A stretch of 64,000 bases of DNA from NCBI RefSeq assembly GCF_026914185.1, contig NC_070564.1, forward strand, positions 4,092,001 to 4,156,000, given 5' to 3'. The translations under genes and the position numbers were made by a program. The notes beneath the pieces were generated by a model that made no database searches, was not told the DNA's origin, and saw only the letters and a program-made list of their open reading frames with translations. Origin of the DNA: Puccinia triticina. Its lineage: Eukaryota; Basidiomycota; Pucciniomycetes; Pucciniales; Pucciniaceae. Positions 1 to 9,864 of the stretch are shown piece by piece; position 1 is the stretch's first letter, and every line of letters begins with the position of its first letter.

Positions 1-465
1 GCTGAACACAGCCGCTCACACCCCTCCCAAAACAGCCGTCTGGAACGGCCGCCGAAGCCAGCCCGACCGCTCCAAATGGCACACCCAACACCCCTACCTA
101 GTCCGTCCCCCCCCCCCCCCCCCCCCCACCCTTATCCCCCTCTCTGTCACTAACCGCGGTCTATGGACGGCAGGCCCAGTTCGACCCCCCGTACGTCTAC
201 AACGTCCAGGACCAGCGCGAGGACGACGTCCGGCTGGCCATCGAGCAGCTGCTCAAGACGCCCCTCGACGCGCCCTTCATCCCCGAAGACATGCGCAAGA
301 ACGTCTACCTCGACCGGTCCGTCCCCCCCCCCCCCCCCCCCCCCCCCTCTTCGTCCTTCATCACCGCTTCTGCTCACTTTTCTTTTGTGTCGGCGCGCGT
401 TTTGTAGGGTCAATCAGCTCGTCCTCACCGATTGGGAAGCCGCCGCCTCGTCGTCCTCTCAATAA
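1..465 (+). CDS. 3' end of an unidentified conserved spliced gene (partial)
   Basis: Three exons can be read in one frame: 2-100 (incoming phase unknown), 174-316 and 408-465, ending in TAA at 463-465. The joined C-terminus has about 100 residues and contains FDPPYVYNVQDQREDDVR and then KTPLDAPFIPEDMRKNVYLD, which looks like a conserved acidic/basic domain rather than a random frame. Frame is kept across both junctions. The introns (101-173 and 317-407) both begin GTCCGTC followed by a run of 20 or more C, and the first has a CACTAAC-like branch site at about 149-154. GC content is much higher than in the rest of the window. I do not recognise the family; the start lies upstream of the window. 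The poly-C frames on both strands are artefacts. Confidence 0.6.
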
Positions 466-918
466 AACCTTCCCCACCCGTCCCCTCCTGCTCAACCCAT
501 CCATATATACACATAATAGGCCGATATCTCTGCTTCGTATCTAATCCGTCGTTATCTTTCCGCCGCGTCCTCTTTTTCGTTATTGCCCGGGTTCCTCACT
601 AGTCTTGCTTTGTTCTGCGTCGTCTACCACGAAGCTTTCGCCATTACCGCATAGAGAATGGCCGTCTTTCTTGGGTTTTTCTCGTCTCGTTCTGTCGTCT
701 GTCACGACACACATAACGCATTGTGTAGAGGGTAGTTTTATTTGTTTCGGCGTAGGACGTGCCTGCTGCAAGCCGCATAGATCTCTTGTTTCTCTCTTGG
801 TCTCCTGTAAAACGTGTAGTCTTGCTCTTATCAAACATGAATGGATCCTACCTGAGTCCTCCTATTGGAGGGGGGACGCCGTCCCGCAGGGACCCTCTGA
901 ATGTAAACAATATCCTCT
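466..918. other. 3' flank without a gene
   Basis: An AATAAA overlaps the stop codon of the upstream gene (461-466) and may serve as its polyadenylation signal. The rest is T-rich spacer without a convincing coding frame. The GC-rich 32-bp module at 866-897, with core GACGCCGTCCCGCAGGGAC, recurs at about 1553-1584. Confidence 0.5.
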
Positions 919-1419
919 GCAAGGAAAACTCTAGAAACTGCTTGCAGTTGAGCTGGGCCTCATGCAAGAATCAAGCACTGGTTGAGTACATGAAAATTGC
1001 CTCATTCGTGCAAGAGTTAGTCTAAGCTCCAAAAACCTGAGTACAGGCTCCAAAATACTCTGTTGATCCCTGTGCAAATTCCCCTTTCATGTGCACATAC
1101 CCCTTTCATGTGCACATACCCCTTTCATGTGCACATACCCCTTTCATGTGCACATACCCCTTTCATGTTATTCTGGCTGGATTCAATGGCACATGGAGTG
1201 TTTAATAAAATAAAGTAAAAGGGTGCTCATTTTCAAGGTTGAACATTTGGCTCAGCCTACTTCATGATCACTACAGAATGTTCAGCATTGGGATGCTGAA
1301 CAAGGTATACACTCAAGGTGCACCAGCACAGAATTTGGATGCTTGACTCCAGCTTGAGCTGAGGCTTGATTCAAGCTTGCTACATCTCAACTGCTAGCAG
1401 TTTCTAGAGTTTTTCTTGC
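919..1419. mobile_element. Inverted-repeat (MITE-like) element
   Basis: The segment 919-952 is the reverse complement of 1386-1419 over 34 bp with two mismatches (core AACTCTAGAAACTGC). The roughly 430 bp between them encode nothing and include a 19-bp tandem repeat and a short dyad at 1280-1301 (GTTCAGCAT / ATGCTGAAC). I found no clear target duplication, so superfamily and exact ends are open. A folded-back repeat is the alternative. Confidence 0.5.
1081..1169. repeat. 19-bp tandem repeat, about 4.7 copies
   Basis: The unit CCCCTTTCATGTGCACATA is repeated at 1081, 1100, 1119 and 1138 with a partial copy from 1157. Copies are almost identical, so the expansion is recent. It lies inside the inverted-repeat element. 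Confidence 0.9.
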
Positions 1420-3524
1420 AGTGATCAACAATGGTGCAGAGGCTCACGAGGGAGATTGATTCTAAAAAAGTCCCCACCAAAAGCCATAATTCTCTCAGGC
1501 CGCGGGGTCCACATAGCGCACAAGTCCTGACTTAACTAAGTCCCTCTCTGTGTGGAGGGGGGACGCCGTCCCGCAGGGACCCTCCGAACCTCTTGCCTGA
1601 GAGCATCAGGAAAATTGGACCTTTTTTTTGATTTGCTCTAGTGCCGCCATTTCTTATTGGCTGACAACAAAGTCGCCCAGCAAAAGGAGGGGCTTATCCA
1701 GGAGAATCCTTATGTCTCCTTTTTGAACCTGTGAAATCCTTCAATGTCTTGTTAAATGCTGTTTGTTGTTTTCATCCCTCCAAAGAGACTCAAACACCAA
1801 ATCCAGTTTCGGTTGCCACATCTCATGCAAAAAAGATTCCGCATGAAATACAGCAGTTCAAATGATTTATAAAGTATTAGAACCCTTACAACATGATCAT
1901 AATATGTTATACGTTGTGAGAATGAAAGCTGGTTAGTCGGTGGAAATGTCCGCTGACCGCCTCCTTATTAGTGTCTAGGCTGTGTGATTGTCGGTAACTC
2001 GGCTCCGCACTGCTAATTTCCGCTAGCCTTCAGTGCTCCTCTACTGAGCCTGATCTATAGCGTAATAATCCGCAAGTGAATTAAGCTCCGCACTTCGTAA
2101 GCACAAAAATCCGCAAGTAACTCTCAAAGTATAGATAAGATTTCAGATAATCTCCTAATAGCTCTAGTACGTCCGTAGTTGTAAGTACAATGATGAGTAA
2201 TTCCCTCCCAAATAGGTTGCAAGTACAATGATGAGTAATTCCCTCCCGGATAGGATAAATTCCATGCCAAAAGAAGAGAAAATCCTCCAGCCCCTTCCCC
2301 CCTCCTTCTCTCCGCGCACATTGCCGTTCCCACCCGATCCCGCACGTCTGACACTTTCCCGCACTAGTCCTCCAGCTCCGCCCGCTATACCGCTTGTCAC
2401 TTTCCCAGACTCCGCTCCTCTCCAACGCTTGACCTCCCACCGTCCTCTGTCTAGCCCCCGTCAGTCAGTCTCTCGCCACCGCCTCCACCCCGGTTCCACC
2501 TGCTGGTGGAACCCGCTTTGGCTGTCGTGGCTCACCCGCTGACGCGCCGCTGCTACCAGTCCATGTGTGTAGCCCCACCGCAGTCCAGCCCTGTCTTTTC
2601 CGCTCCAATCCAAATACCCAATCCGAAATCCGTGCATCCCAGTCCACGTGTGACTTTCCATAAGCTTTTTTAGCGTGCTTTCCTGGGCTCATCCTCAGTG
2701 CTTATGTCACCGGAATGCACTCGGCCTGAGCGGCTTTGTGCATTCCCGCCCGCGCTATCCCCGCTATCCCTGCGTGGACATTCTACCGCACTGGCCTATA
2801 TAAATCACCACAACGTACTCATGGGCCACAGTCACTGAAACAACATAGTATGTTTCAGCACTGAATACAGCTTTAATGCGTGGAAGCGCCTGGAATGCAA
2901 GTGTCATGCCCAAGAGGAAATAAAAATTTTACACAGCAGGATAGTGAAGGCAGCTGATGGGATGGAGACAAAAAAAATAGGAGGTACATGGGGACTGCTT
3001 GTGTGGTCCCAGAAATGAAAACTAGAAGGAAAAGCATTCAGAGACAAGTGCATGAGGTTGATTATGAAAAAGTGCCCACCAAAGGCTGAAATTCTCTCAG
3101 GCCACAGAGTCAACTTAGCACATAAGTCCCTCCTTCAGAGGTTGCTGTGCTCCCCCAAGGAGGGAAATTAGCATAAGTCCCTCCTTTGGAGGTTGCTTCG
3201 CTCCCCTGAGGAGGAGGGAATTAGCTAAGTTAGGAATGAACCCATGATATTGACACATGTTCCTTCTTTCTTTCCCAATAAAAATCAGGATATACATAAA
3301 CGTTGGGCAACTTGGATCAGTAAAGTTGAAAGCTGACAAAGGCTTCATGTCTACGTGTCAAATTTCCAACTGCGGTTACAACAACAGTTTGGCTCAGATG
3401 GGTCAACTTGATAAAACTAGTCATCTGAAGCTTGAACCAAGTCTCTCTCTATGGGCTCTAATTGGTCTGCAGCATCTCCAAAGTTCCCAAAAGCTAGACG
3501 CAAGTGATCAACTAACAAGGAAAA
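1420..3524. other. Repeat-derived spacer, no gene recognised
   Basis: The module at about 1470-1600, containing AATTCTCTCAGGCC and a GTCCCTC dyad, has relatives at about 3070-3240 and 30550-30760, so it is a dispersed repeat. A roughly 36-bp direct duplication with ACAATGATGAGTAATTCCCT lies at 2188-2251. The frames here are short, overlap on both strands and lack splice-supported extensions. Confidence 0.5.
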
Positions 3525-4457
3525 TCAATCATCAAAGACATTATCAGATACCGGAAGCTCTGGCTGCCGGGGAGGTAACAGAACAAGAAGGAGGCGTAAA
3601 TGTTCTGCAAGAGGGTCAAACTCAAAACATCTTAAATTGAGCTTTCTGTCAACCACATCATCTTGTAAATCTTCAGGCATTTCCTTACAAAACAAATACT
3701 TATGGGTGCCATTGATGATGGCCTGTATGGTGTGGCAGAGGCAACCCAGGTCAGAATCCAGTTTGCAGAGCTCAATGGAAGCAACGGTGGGTCGCTACTT
3801 TACTCTCTGATAACCAGGGCTTTAGAGTGAAGTAGCAAGCTGCACCTAACATTTTTACAGTTATTTTTAGCGCTAGCGCGCGGATAGCCGCGTCGCGGTT
3901 ATTGTAACTGGCCTTTTTTTGTACAGCCGTTATAATGTGTTATTGAGAAAATTAACATGTTATTAAGCAATTAAGGGTCAACTTGGCCCTTATCAAGCAG
4001 AGAAACTCTTTATTGAGCTGTGAAAGGCCAAATCAGCCCTAAAATGGCCTTTTCTTGCTCAATATATTGACAAATACCTCCTGCTCTGCCCATAGATATT
4101 GTAGAGGCCTTGAAAAGAAAAACACCCGGCCGGTGTGATATCAATATTGCACCACATTTCCCCATTGCTACCAATCTGGTTATTGTAGAGGGACCAAAAA
4201 TTGCTACAATAATGTTACAATATTGATAACCGTAAAGTAGTGACCCACCGTTGATGGAAGGGACGCTATCAAATGCAAAAGGATGGCTGTGTGTTGGAGT
4301 GGGCAACAATTAAATCGTTGATTGTTTTGGAGGCTTTCCTAGTCCCTTCAAGTATGTTGCTGTACTTGGGTATGACAGATTTGTGGTCCGTCACGTCCTC
4401 CCAACGGAGAATAAAGTTAGTGTAATCATTGAATAAGCAGAAACCATGTTCCATCAA
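3525..4457 (-). pseudogene. Rust-type uncharacterised gene remnant split by a MITE
   Basis: Two minus-strand pieces read as one protein once the MITE at 3782-4253 is removed. The upstream piece (about 4457-4265) has FNDYTNFILRWEDVT and KTINDLIVAHS; the downstream piece (3775-3525) has SIELCKLDSDLGCLCHTIQ and ends VSDNVFDD with a TGA at 3525-3527. The upstream piece resembles part of the gene at 8263-9323 (a W-x-D block followed by a T-x-x-A-S-x-x-I-N-D block), so both belong to one repeated family that I associate with rust genomes; its function is unknown. A 1-nt frame change lies next to the insertion (about 4270), so the copy is dead twice over. The true 5' end is not visible. Confidence 0.6.
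3782..4253. mobile_element. MITE, 472 bp, TIR CAACGGTGGGTC, 7-bp target duplication
   Basis: Both ends carry the inverted repeat CAACGGTGGGTC, followed by G/A and CTACTTTAC. The element is flanked by ATGGAAG at 3775-3781 and again at 4254-4260. Excising it with one repeat copy rejoins the minus-strand reading frame of the host gene, which is independent proof of insertion. The TIR start CAACG fits the YARNG rule of hAT elements, but a hAT would normally give 8 bp. The interior is non-coding, with a GCGCTAGCGCGCGG dyad near 3880. Confidence 0.8.
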
Positions 4458-5825
4458 ATTATATAAATATTAAAAACCCGAGATATTGACTGCAATGTCT
4501 CTCCAATGTAGGACTCAAAAGTGGTAATGAAACCCTTTTGCTGAATTTTGAAGGGTATGATGGAGTTGCAAGCTCTGCCCTTCTGTTATCAGTCAACAAG
4601 ACCCACCAAGCTCAGCTTGGCAAGTTTTATTAAGTGATAGGTCTGGTCTGTTCCAGATGAAATCTGTTTGACTGGCAACGTGTAAGTGTTTTAATTACTT
4701 TGTTATAAGGGTTGAATTGTTGTTATAAGGGTTGATTTATTGTTATAAGGGTTTTAGGATTTGAGTGTGGATGAGTGTTGGGTGACTTGTGAGTTCTGGG
4801 TGAGGAACTGAGGAGCAGGCCACTGTGGGTGGAGAGAGCTCCTTTTATAGACAAAAGTGGAGCCCCAAAGGGGCTTGTGGGAAAGGGTTTTCAGCTAATC
4901 TAGACAGCAGGGTGAGGGATTTTAGCTGGTGAGAGTAGATACAAATGATGTCATAACCCCTCAGGGGCGCATGGATGGTGTCAGAATATACCACAGAAAA
5001 TTCTAAATATGCCAGGGGTGCATAGATGATGTCAGAATATACAAAAAAACATTCTAACACATGCATGAGGTGACAGTAGACTGCATGAGCTGTCATACAG
5101 GGGGAATTAGTGTATACACAAAGTCTGAGGCTGCAGAAACAGTGTAAATGATGTCATACTATGTATATAAAGGAGTGTATGTAGTTAATATGTAATGAGT
5201 GTAGCCTGATGGGGAGATGTATGTTTGTATCCTGTGATGTGTATATGTGTACTAATGTGAAACTTGGGTTGAGGCAGGTGACAGCTGGGTTACTGGGGCT
5301 GGCCGTGTGATAGATGTCCATGAGGTGTAACTTCCACACTAGAGGGGGTCCAGGGGTGCTTCCAGTGGGGCCTAGGGGTGAAATTGGCCATAGAATCCAT
5401 TTCTGGGGTCCATTTGATGGTATTCTCAGGCCTAGTATGAGTAATTATGTGGCATAGAAAAACCTTTTTATTTTTCCACTTTTCCGTCTACCACACCGAC
5501 ACACACTATGAAAAAAAAAAAACTCAAAAAACTGGTTTCAGTTGACATGCAGTATACTGGAGTTCAGTCCCCCTTGAAACAAGCCTGATAAAAAACAAAT
5601 CCCAGGGTGGTGCAACCTGGAATATTTGGAAGTTACTCAACAGCCCAGGCTAAGCAGTATTTTAAGACTCTACTTAGCCACACCAGCTGCACCTTAACTT
5701 TAGTGCACTCATTCTTGAGTTGCTCAGCTGGCAAGGCAGTAGCACCTAGGTACATGTCAGCACCTTTGTCAAGCAGGAGGAATCCCCCCAGCCAACCGAC
5801 TAGGCAAAATCCACCTATGTTGACC
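4458..5825 (-). other. Non-coding region, possible solo LTR
   Basis: No coding frame is convincing. On the minus strand a TATA-like GTCTATAAAAGG (about 4840-4852) is followed by a C-rich stretch and three copies of a CCCTTATAACAA motif (about 4703-4755), the arrangement expected of an LTR promoter and R region. The boundary near 5508 would start TGTGTCGG on the minus strand. No second LTR, primer site or target duplication was found, so this is only a suggestion. Confidence 0.3.
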
Positions 5826-7130
5826 AAGAGGGATCCCTCCTGACTGCTTCATACAGTACTTGACTTGGAGGGATCCCTCCTGTACAACAAAGACATAGGA
5901 TAGTTGACTGGGAGGGATCTCTCCCAGTCAACTAATACATGGAAAAGTTGTCCGGGAGGCATCCCTCCCGGTTGACTGATAAATAGAATAGTCGACCGGA
6001 AGACATCCCTCACGGCTGACTGCTTCATACAATAGGTGACTGGAAGGGATCCCTCTCAGTTGACTAATACATAGAACAGCTGTCTGGGAGGGATCCCTCC
6101 CGGACAACTGATACATACAATAGTCAACCGGGAGTGATACCTCCCGGACAACTGCTCCATACAACAGTTGTCCGGAAGGGATCCCTCCCAGACAACAGGT
6201 TTATACAATAGTTGACCGGGAGGGATGCCTCCCGAACAACTGATACATATATCAGTCCTTCCGGTAGGCATCCCTCCCAAACGACTGATACATATATCAG
6301 TCCTCCGGGAGGCATCCCTCCTGGTTGACTGATACATAGAACAGTCATCCGGGAGGGATCCCTTCCGGACGACTGTTGTATGGAGCAGTTGTCCGGGAGG
6401 GATCCCTCCTGGTTGACTATTCTATGTGTCAGTTGTCCGGGAGGGATCCCTCCTGTTTGACTGATATAGGGAATATTCGTCCGGGAGGCATCCCACCCGG
6501 TCAAGAGTTTCATACAATAGTGAGGGATCCCTCCCGGACAGCTGATACATACAATAGTCGACCGGGAGGGATCCCTCCCGGAGGACTGATAAATGTGTCA
6601 GCCGTCCGGGAGGCATCCCTCCCGGTCAAGAGGTTCATACAATAGTTGACCGGGAGGGATCCCTCCCGGTCAACTGAGTGTGCCAAAGCCCACTCCTTAT
6701 AGGAGTGTGCCAAAGCCCAGGACGACTGCTCCATACAACAGTTGTCCGGAAGGGATCCCTCCCGTCCAACTGATAGATGTATCAGTTGTCCGGGAGGGAT
6801 CCCTCCCGTCCAACTGATAGATGTATCAGTTGTCCGGGAGGGATCCCTCCCGGTTGAGAGGTTCATACAATAGCCAACCGGGAGGGATGCCTCCCGGAGG
6901 ACTGATACATATATCAGTCCCCCGGGAGGGATCCCTCCCGGTTGACTATTGTATGTATCAGTTGTCCGGGAGGGATCCCTCCCGGTTGGCTATTGTATGA
7001 ACCTCTCAACCGGGAGGGATCCCTCCCGGACAACTGATACATCTATCAGTTGGACGGGAGGGATCCCTCCCGGACGCCAGGTTCATACAATAGTCGACCG
7101 GGAGGGATGCCTCCCGGAGGACTGATATAT
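5826..7130. repeat. Palindromic hairpin satellite, 29 dyads at about 44-bp spacing
   Basis: Twenty-nine dyads centred on GGGATCCC or close variants follow one another about every 44 bp. Typical arms read TTGTCCGGGAGG / CCTCCCGGACAA or TTGACCGGGAGG / CCTCCCGGTCAA. The linkers (such as CTGATACATATATCAG) are themselves nearly palindromic. One interruption at about 6680-6720 has a duplicated GTGTGCCAAAGCCCA. Protein-like frames repeating S-R-x-G-S-L-P in this region are products of the repeat and are not genes. Confidence 0.95.
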
Positions 7131-8262
7131 GCGGTTGACTGATAGGTTGACATGGGCTGGTCAACATGAGTGCCCTTTCATCTAGCCTTATCAACCCCGC
7201 CTAGGACGGGAGGTATTACTACTAGTTGACATGGGCGCATATCCTGGTTGACCTGGTGGAATTCCCCCCAAGGGCTTGTATTATGTGTATGGAAATACAT
7301 CCCCTTGTTGATGACCAATGAGCACCAGTACGCTCAGGAGCTTGGTGCATGCAAATACTGAGCTAGCTGAGCTGCCCTGTGATCAATCACAGAATGAAAG
7401 TGGATGTCCTGGAAGTCTTGCCCTGGATTGCACATGTCAACTGACTGCGCTTTCTCAAGTTTTTTTCACAGTGACAGCTGATTCTTGGTCTTCATTACTG
7501 AGCACAGATGCTGGAAGGGCAAAAGAAATTATAAAAGATTCACCATGGGAATTTCCTTGGCACTTGTGTGCAAGTGCCATCTCTGAACTCAGCCATAGAT
7601 TTGGTTGGATCTCAGTTAGATGCTGATTGGAAGGCAATTTCATGTCTGCCACAAAGTGGAGGACTAATCTGGAATTTCAGATTTCACAGGGAAATCTGGA
7701 ATTTAGGACTCTGGATTGCTTTGGGGATCTCCGCCACAACACTGGAATATACACAGATTGGACTCACAGTCTTGGAAAAGCCTTTGTCCAAAGAGAAGAA
7801 TAACTTTCTACACGCAAGAAGAAGAAACATGTTAGGCATCTGATGCATATACCTGTGAGAAAAGAACCATGATATTTCCGACGTGTCCAATACTCCATTG
7901 GACTGGGCAGAGAGCTTAATGCGGTAGTAGGTTGAGGCCCGTTGGATAAACTCAATGGAAGAGAATATTTGATTGTTGTGTTGGCTGCAAGGCCTTCCTC
8001 GTGTGTCGGAGTCGCTAAGTGGATGTTGTTTAGCTTGTTGCTGCATAGTAATCGGACTGGGCAGAGAGCTTAATCCGGTAGTAGGTTGAGGTGGGGATAA
8101 ACTGAATGGAAGAGGAGATGTGATTGTTGCGTCGACTGCAAGGCCTTCCTCGTCCGTCGGCGTCGCTTAAGCGGATAGTATTTAGTTTGTTTCCGGATAG
8201 TAATGGTAAGATGTCAGAAAGCAGCCAGACAAGGCTGAGGAACTGATAAGTGGTGCGTGTGA
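7131..8262. other. Repeat margin and 154-bp tandem duplication, no gene
   Basis: Sequence after the hairpin array is unique and non-coding. From 7900 to about 8206 a unit of about 154 bp beginning GGACTGGGCAGAGAGCTTAA occurs twice (7900 and 8054) with moderate divergence. It adjoins the 3' side of the minus-strand remnant at 8263-9323 and may derive from its 3' end. Confidence 0.6.
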
Positions 8263-9323
8263 TCATACCGAAACGGCATCGGCAGCAGTTCGTGCGGGCA
8301 TGATCATTTGTGATGCCGGAAGACTGAGCTCAGGGTTTGCAGGTACAGGATGGAGGTTTAACAGTTTCATGAAGGAATCAATGTGAAGTAAAACTTTGAT
8401 TGCGCCCTTGAGGGCATATGGGGGAATAACAGGTTCACAGAAGCCAAAAAAAAACTTCAAGTGAAGGATAAGCTCATTTGCGTCGCGAGAAAGCGAATCA
8501 ACGCGAGTGCATATTGCGACGATCTGATCGGAACTGGCTTGACCATGAAATGTGAAGGCGAGTTTTCTTGTTCGAGTGATCAATAACTTGTTGCAATTCG
8601 GACCAGTTTGAGAAGGGGTATTAATGTCTTGACAAAGTTTATGCCTTGTGGCGTTCGCAAGATCTGAGACAGCTCTCCTGGATCGGCTTCAAATGTGCTC
8701 TGGCGCTCTGAGGCCAATTGTATGACTAAATCTAGATGCTGAATGAAGCCTGCCGCGGGGTATTCGGGGCCATTGAGTGAAATTTGCCAGCGGTGTTGCA
8801 AACAGCAAACATTTGATTTTTGAGACCATTGGATTATATCATTGATCATTTCGGAGGCTTCCGTTGTTGCTATGAGTATGTCCTTGCGGTTGGCTATGGA
8901 GGATTCTTCTTCCATCGAGTCCTTCCAACCAAAGAAAAAATCGGCATGATAGTTGAACAATTAGCTGAGTTCTTCTTTCATCAAATCATCAACATCGTTC
9001 AGCAGGCGATCAGTCCGATATCTTTTCAAAATGCCTAAATTCTGGTCGTTCTTGCTCGACACTTGAGGTTCTGCTAGGCCGATAGTAAAAACGGAAGATC
9101 TGAGACGTTGCAAGGTTTGATTGATTTGGGATGCGATCGCCAGGGCCTCTTGGAAGTTAGGGTGCGGAATGTTTCGTAAACCGGTTATGTCTAGTGACGT
9201 CAGCAGATCAGCCAGATGCTGCCGCAACAAAGGGAGGAAGCGTGTGTGAATTTGGACCAGGTGAGATTTTCTTGATTTCATCGGTTGTCGGTGTTCCTTC
9301 GCGAGGACACATCCTGCTACCAT
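8263..9323 (-). pseudogene. Rust-type uncharacterised protein gene, decayed
   Basis: The minus strand gives a helical protein of about 350 residues starting near 9323. It contains RFLPLLRQHLADLLTSLD, RYRTDRLLNDVDDLM, then WKDSMEEES, SEMINDIIQWSQ, and a C-terminal part with KLAFTFHGQASSDQI and ALKGAIKVLLHIDSFMKL. An in-frame TAA at 8961-8963 interrupts an otherwise open frame (a CAA-to-TAA change would explain it), and a 1-nt frameshift at about 8585 separates the last third. The layout (helical repeats, a WxD block, a C-terminal domain) matches an uncharacterised multigene family I associate with rusts and resembles the fragment at 3525-4457. It is divergent to the aldolase gene, with about 540 bp between them. 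Confidence 0.6.
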
Positions 9324-9864
9324 CGTGCGTGCGTATACGTACAGACGGCTTTTGGGACAAGTTCAACAGCGCTTTTTCAAGTGTAACGAGAACTACGAGG
9401 AATCAAAAGGAGAATTATTGTGAGGTGATTTACTTTTACAAAAGGCTAGAGCTGGATTGGAAGTGCTTGCTTACCCTCCGATTGAGGCGGGAGCATTGAG
9501 TCCATCATCGCCGATTGCATCGTCGCATCCATGAACAGGTCAGGTCAAAGAGGAAGAGCGTTGCACCTGCACAGGGGGACCGTCCGGGGGCCCCGTCGGG
9601 CCGCGTTCCGAGTTTCCCCCAATCGAAAAGCTGAAACCGATCAACGGTAGTCTACGGTCTCGGCCATAAGCGGGATGTATGCGTCATCGTCATGGCTCTC
9701 CAGCATCTCCACAGCAGCAGCAGCAGCAGCCAGCCTCCCAGCAACCCACCAAGCAGCGGTCAACAGAAAACCACCCCCGCTTCCAATCCATCCCACTCCC
9801 CCCCCCCCATCCATCAACCACTAAAATCTACTAAGAAAATCCCCATCACCTTCAACCGTCAACA
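9324..9864 (+). promoter_or_regulatory. Upstream region and 5' UTR of the aldolase gene
   Basis: This 541-bp spacer separates the divergent remnant from the aldolase start. It ends in a C-rich leader with a CAG run (about 9707-9730) and an A/C-rich context directly before ATG (CGTCAACAATGG), as is common at fungal starts. No clear TATA box was seen. Confidence 0.4.

Noticed and set aside
150..465. Gly-rich and Pro-rich frames across the first 465 bases
   Set aside because: They are created by the poly-C introns; splicing gives a better protein.
4690..5510. Confident solo LTR call
   Set aside because: A TATA-like motif and R-like region are visible, but the ends do not give a matching 5-bp duplication, so it is only mentioned as possible.
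5826..7140. Several protein frames of 60-130 residues on both strands
   Set aside because: They repeat S-R-x-G-S-L-P every 14-15 residues on either strand, which is the translation of the 44-bp hairpin unit.
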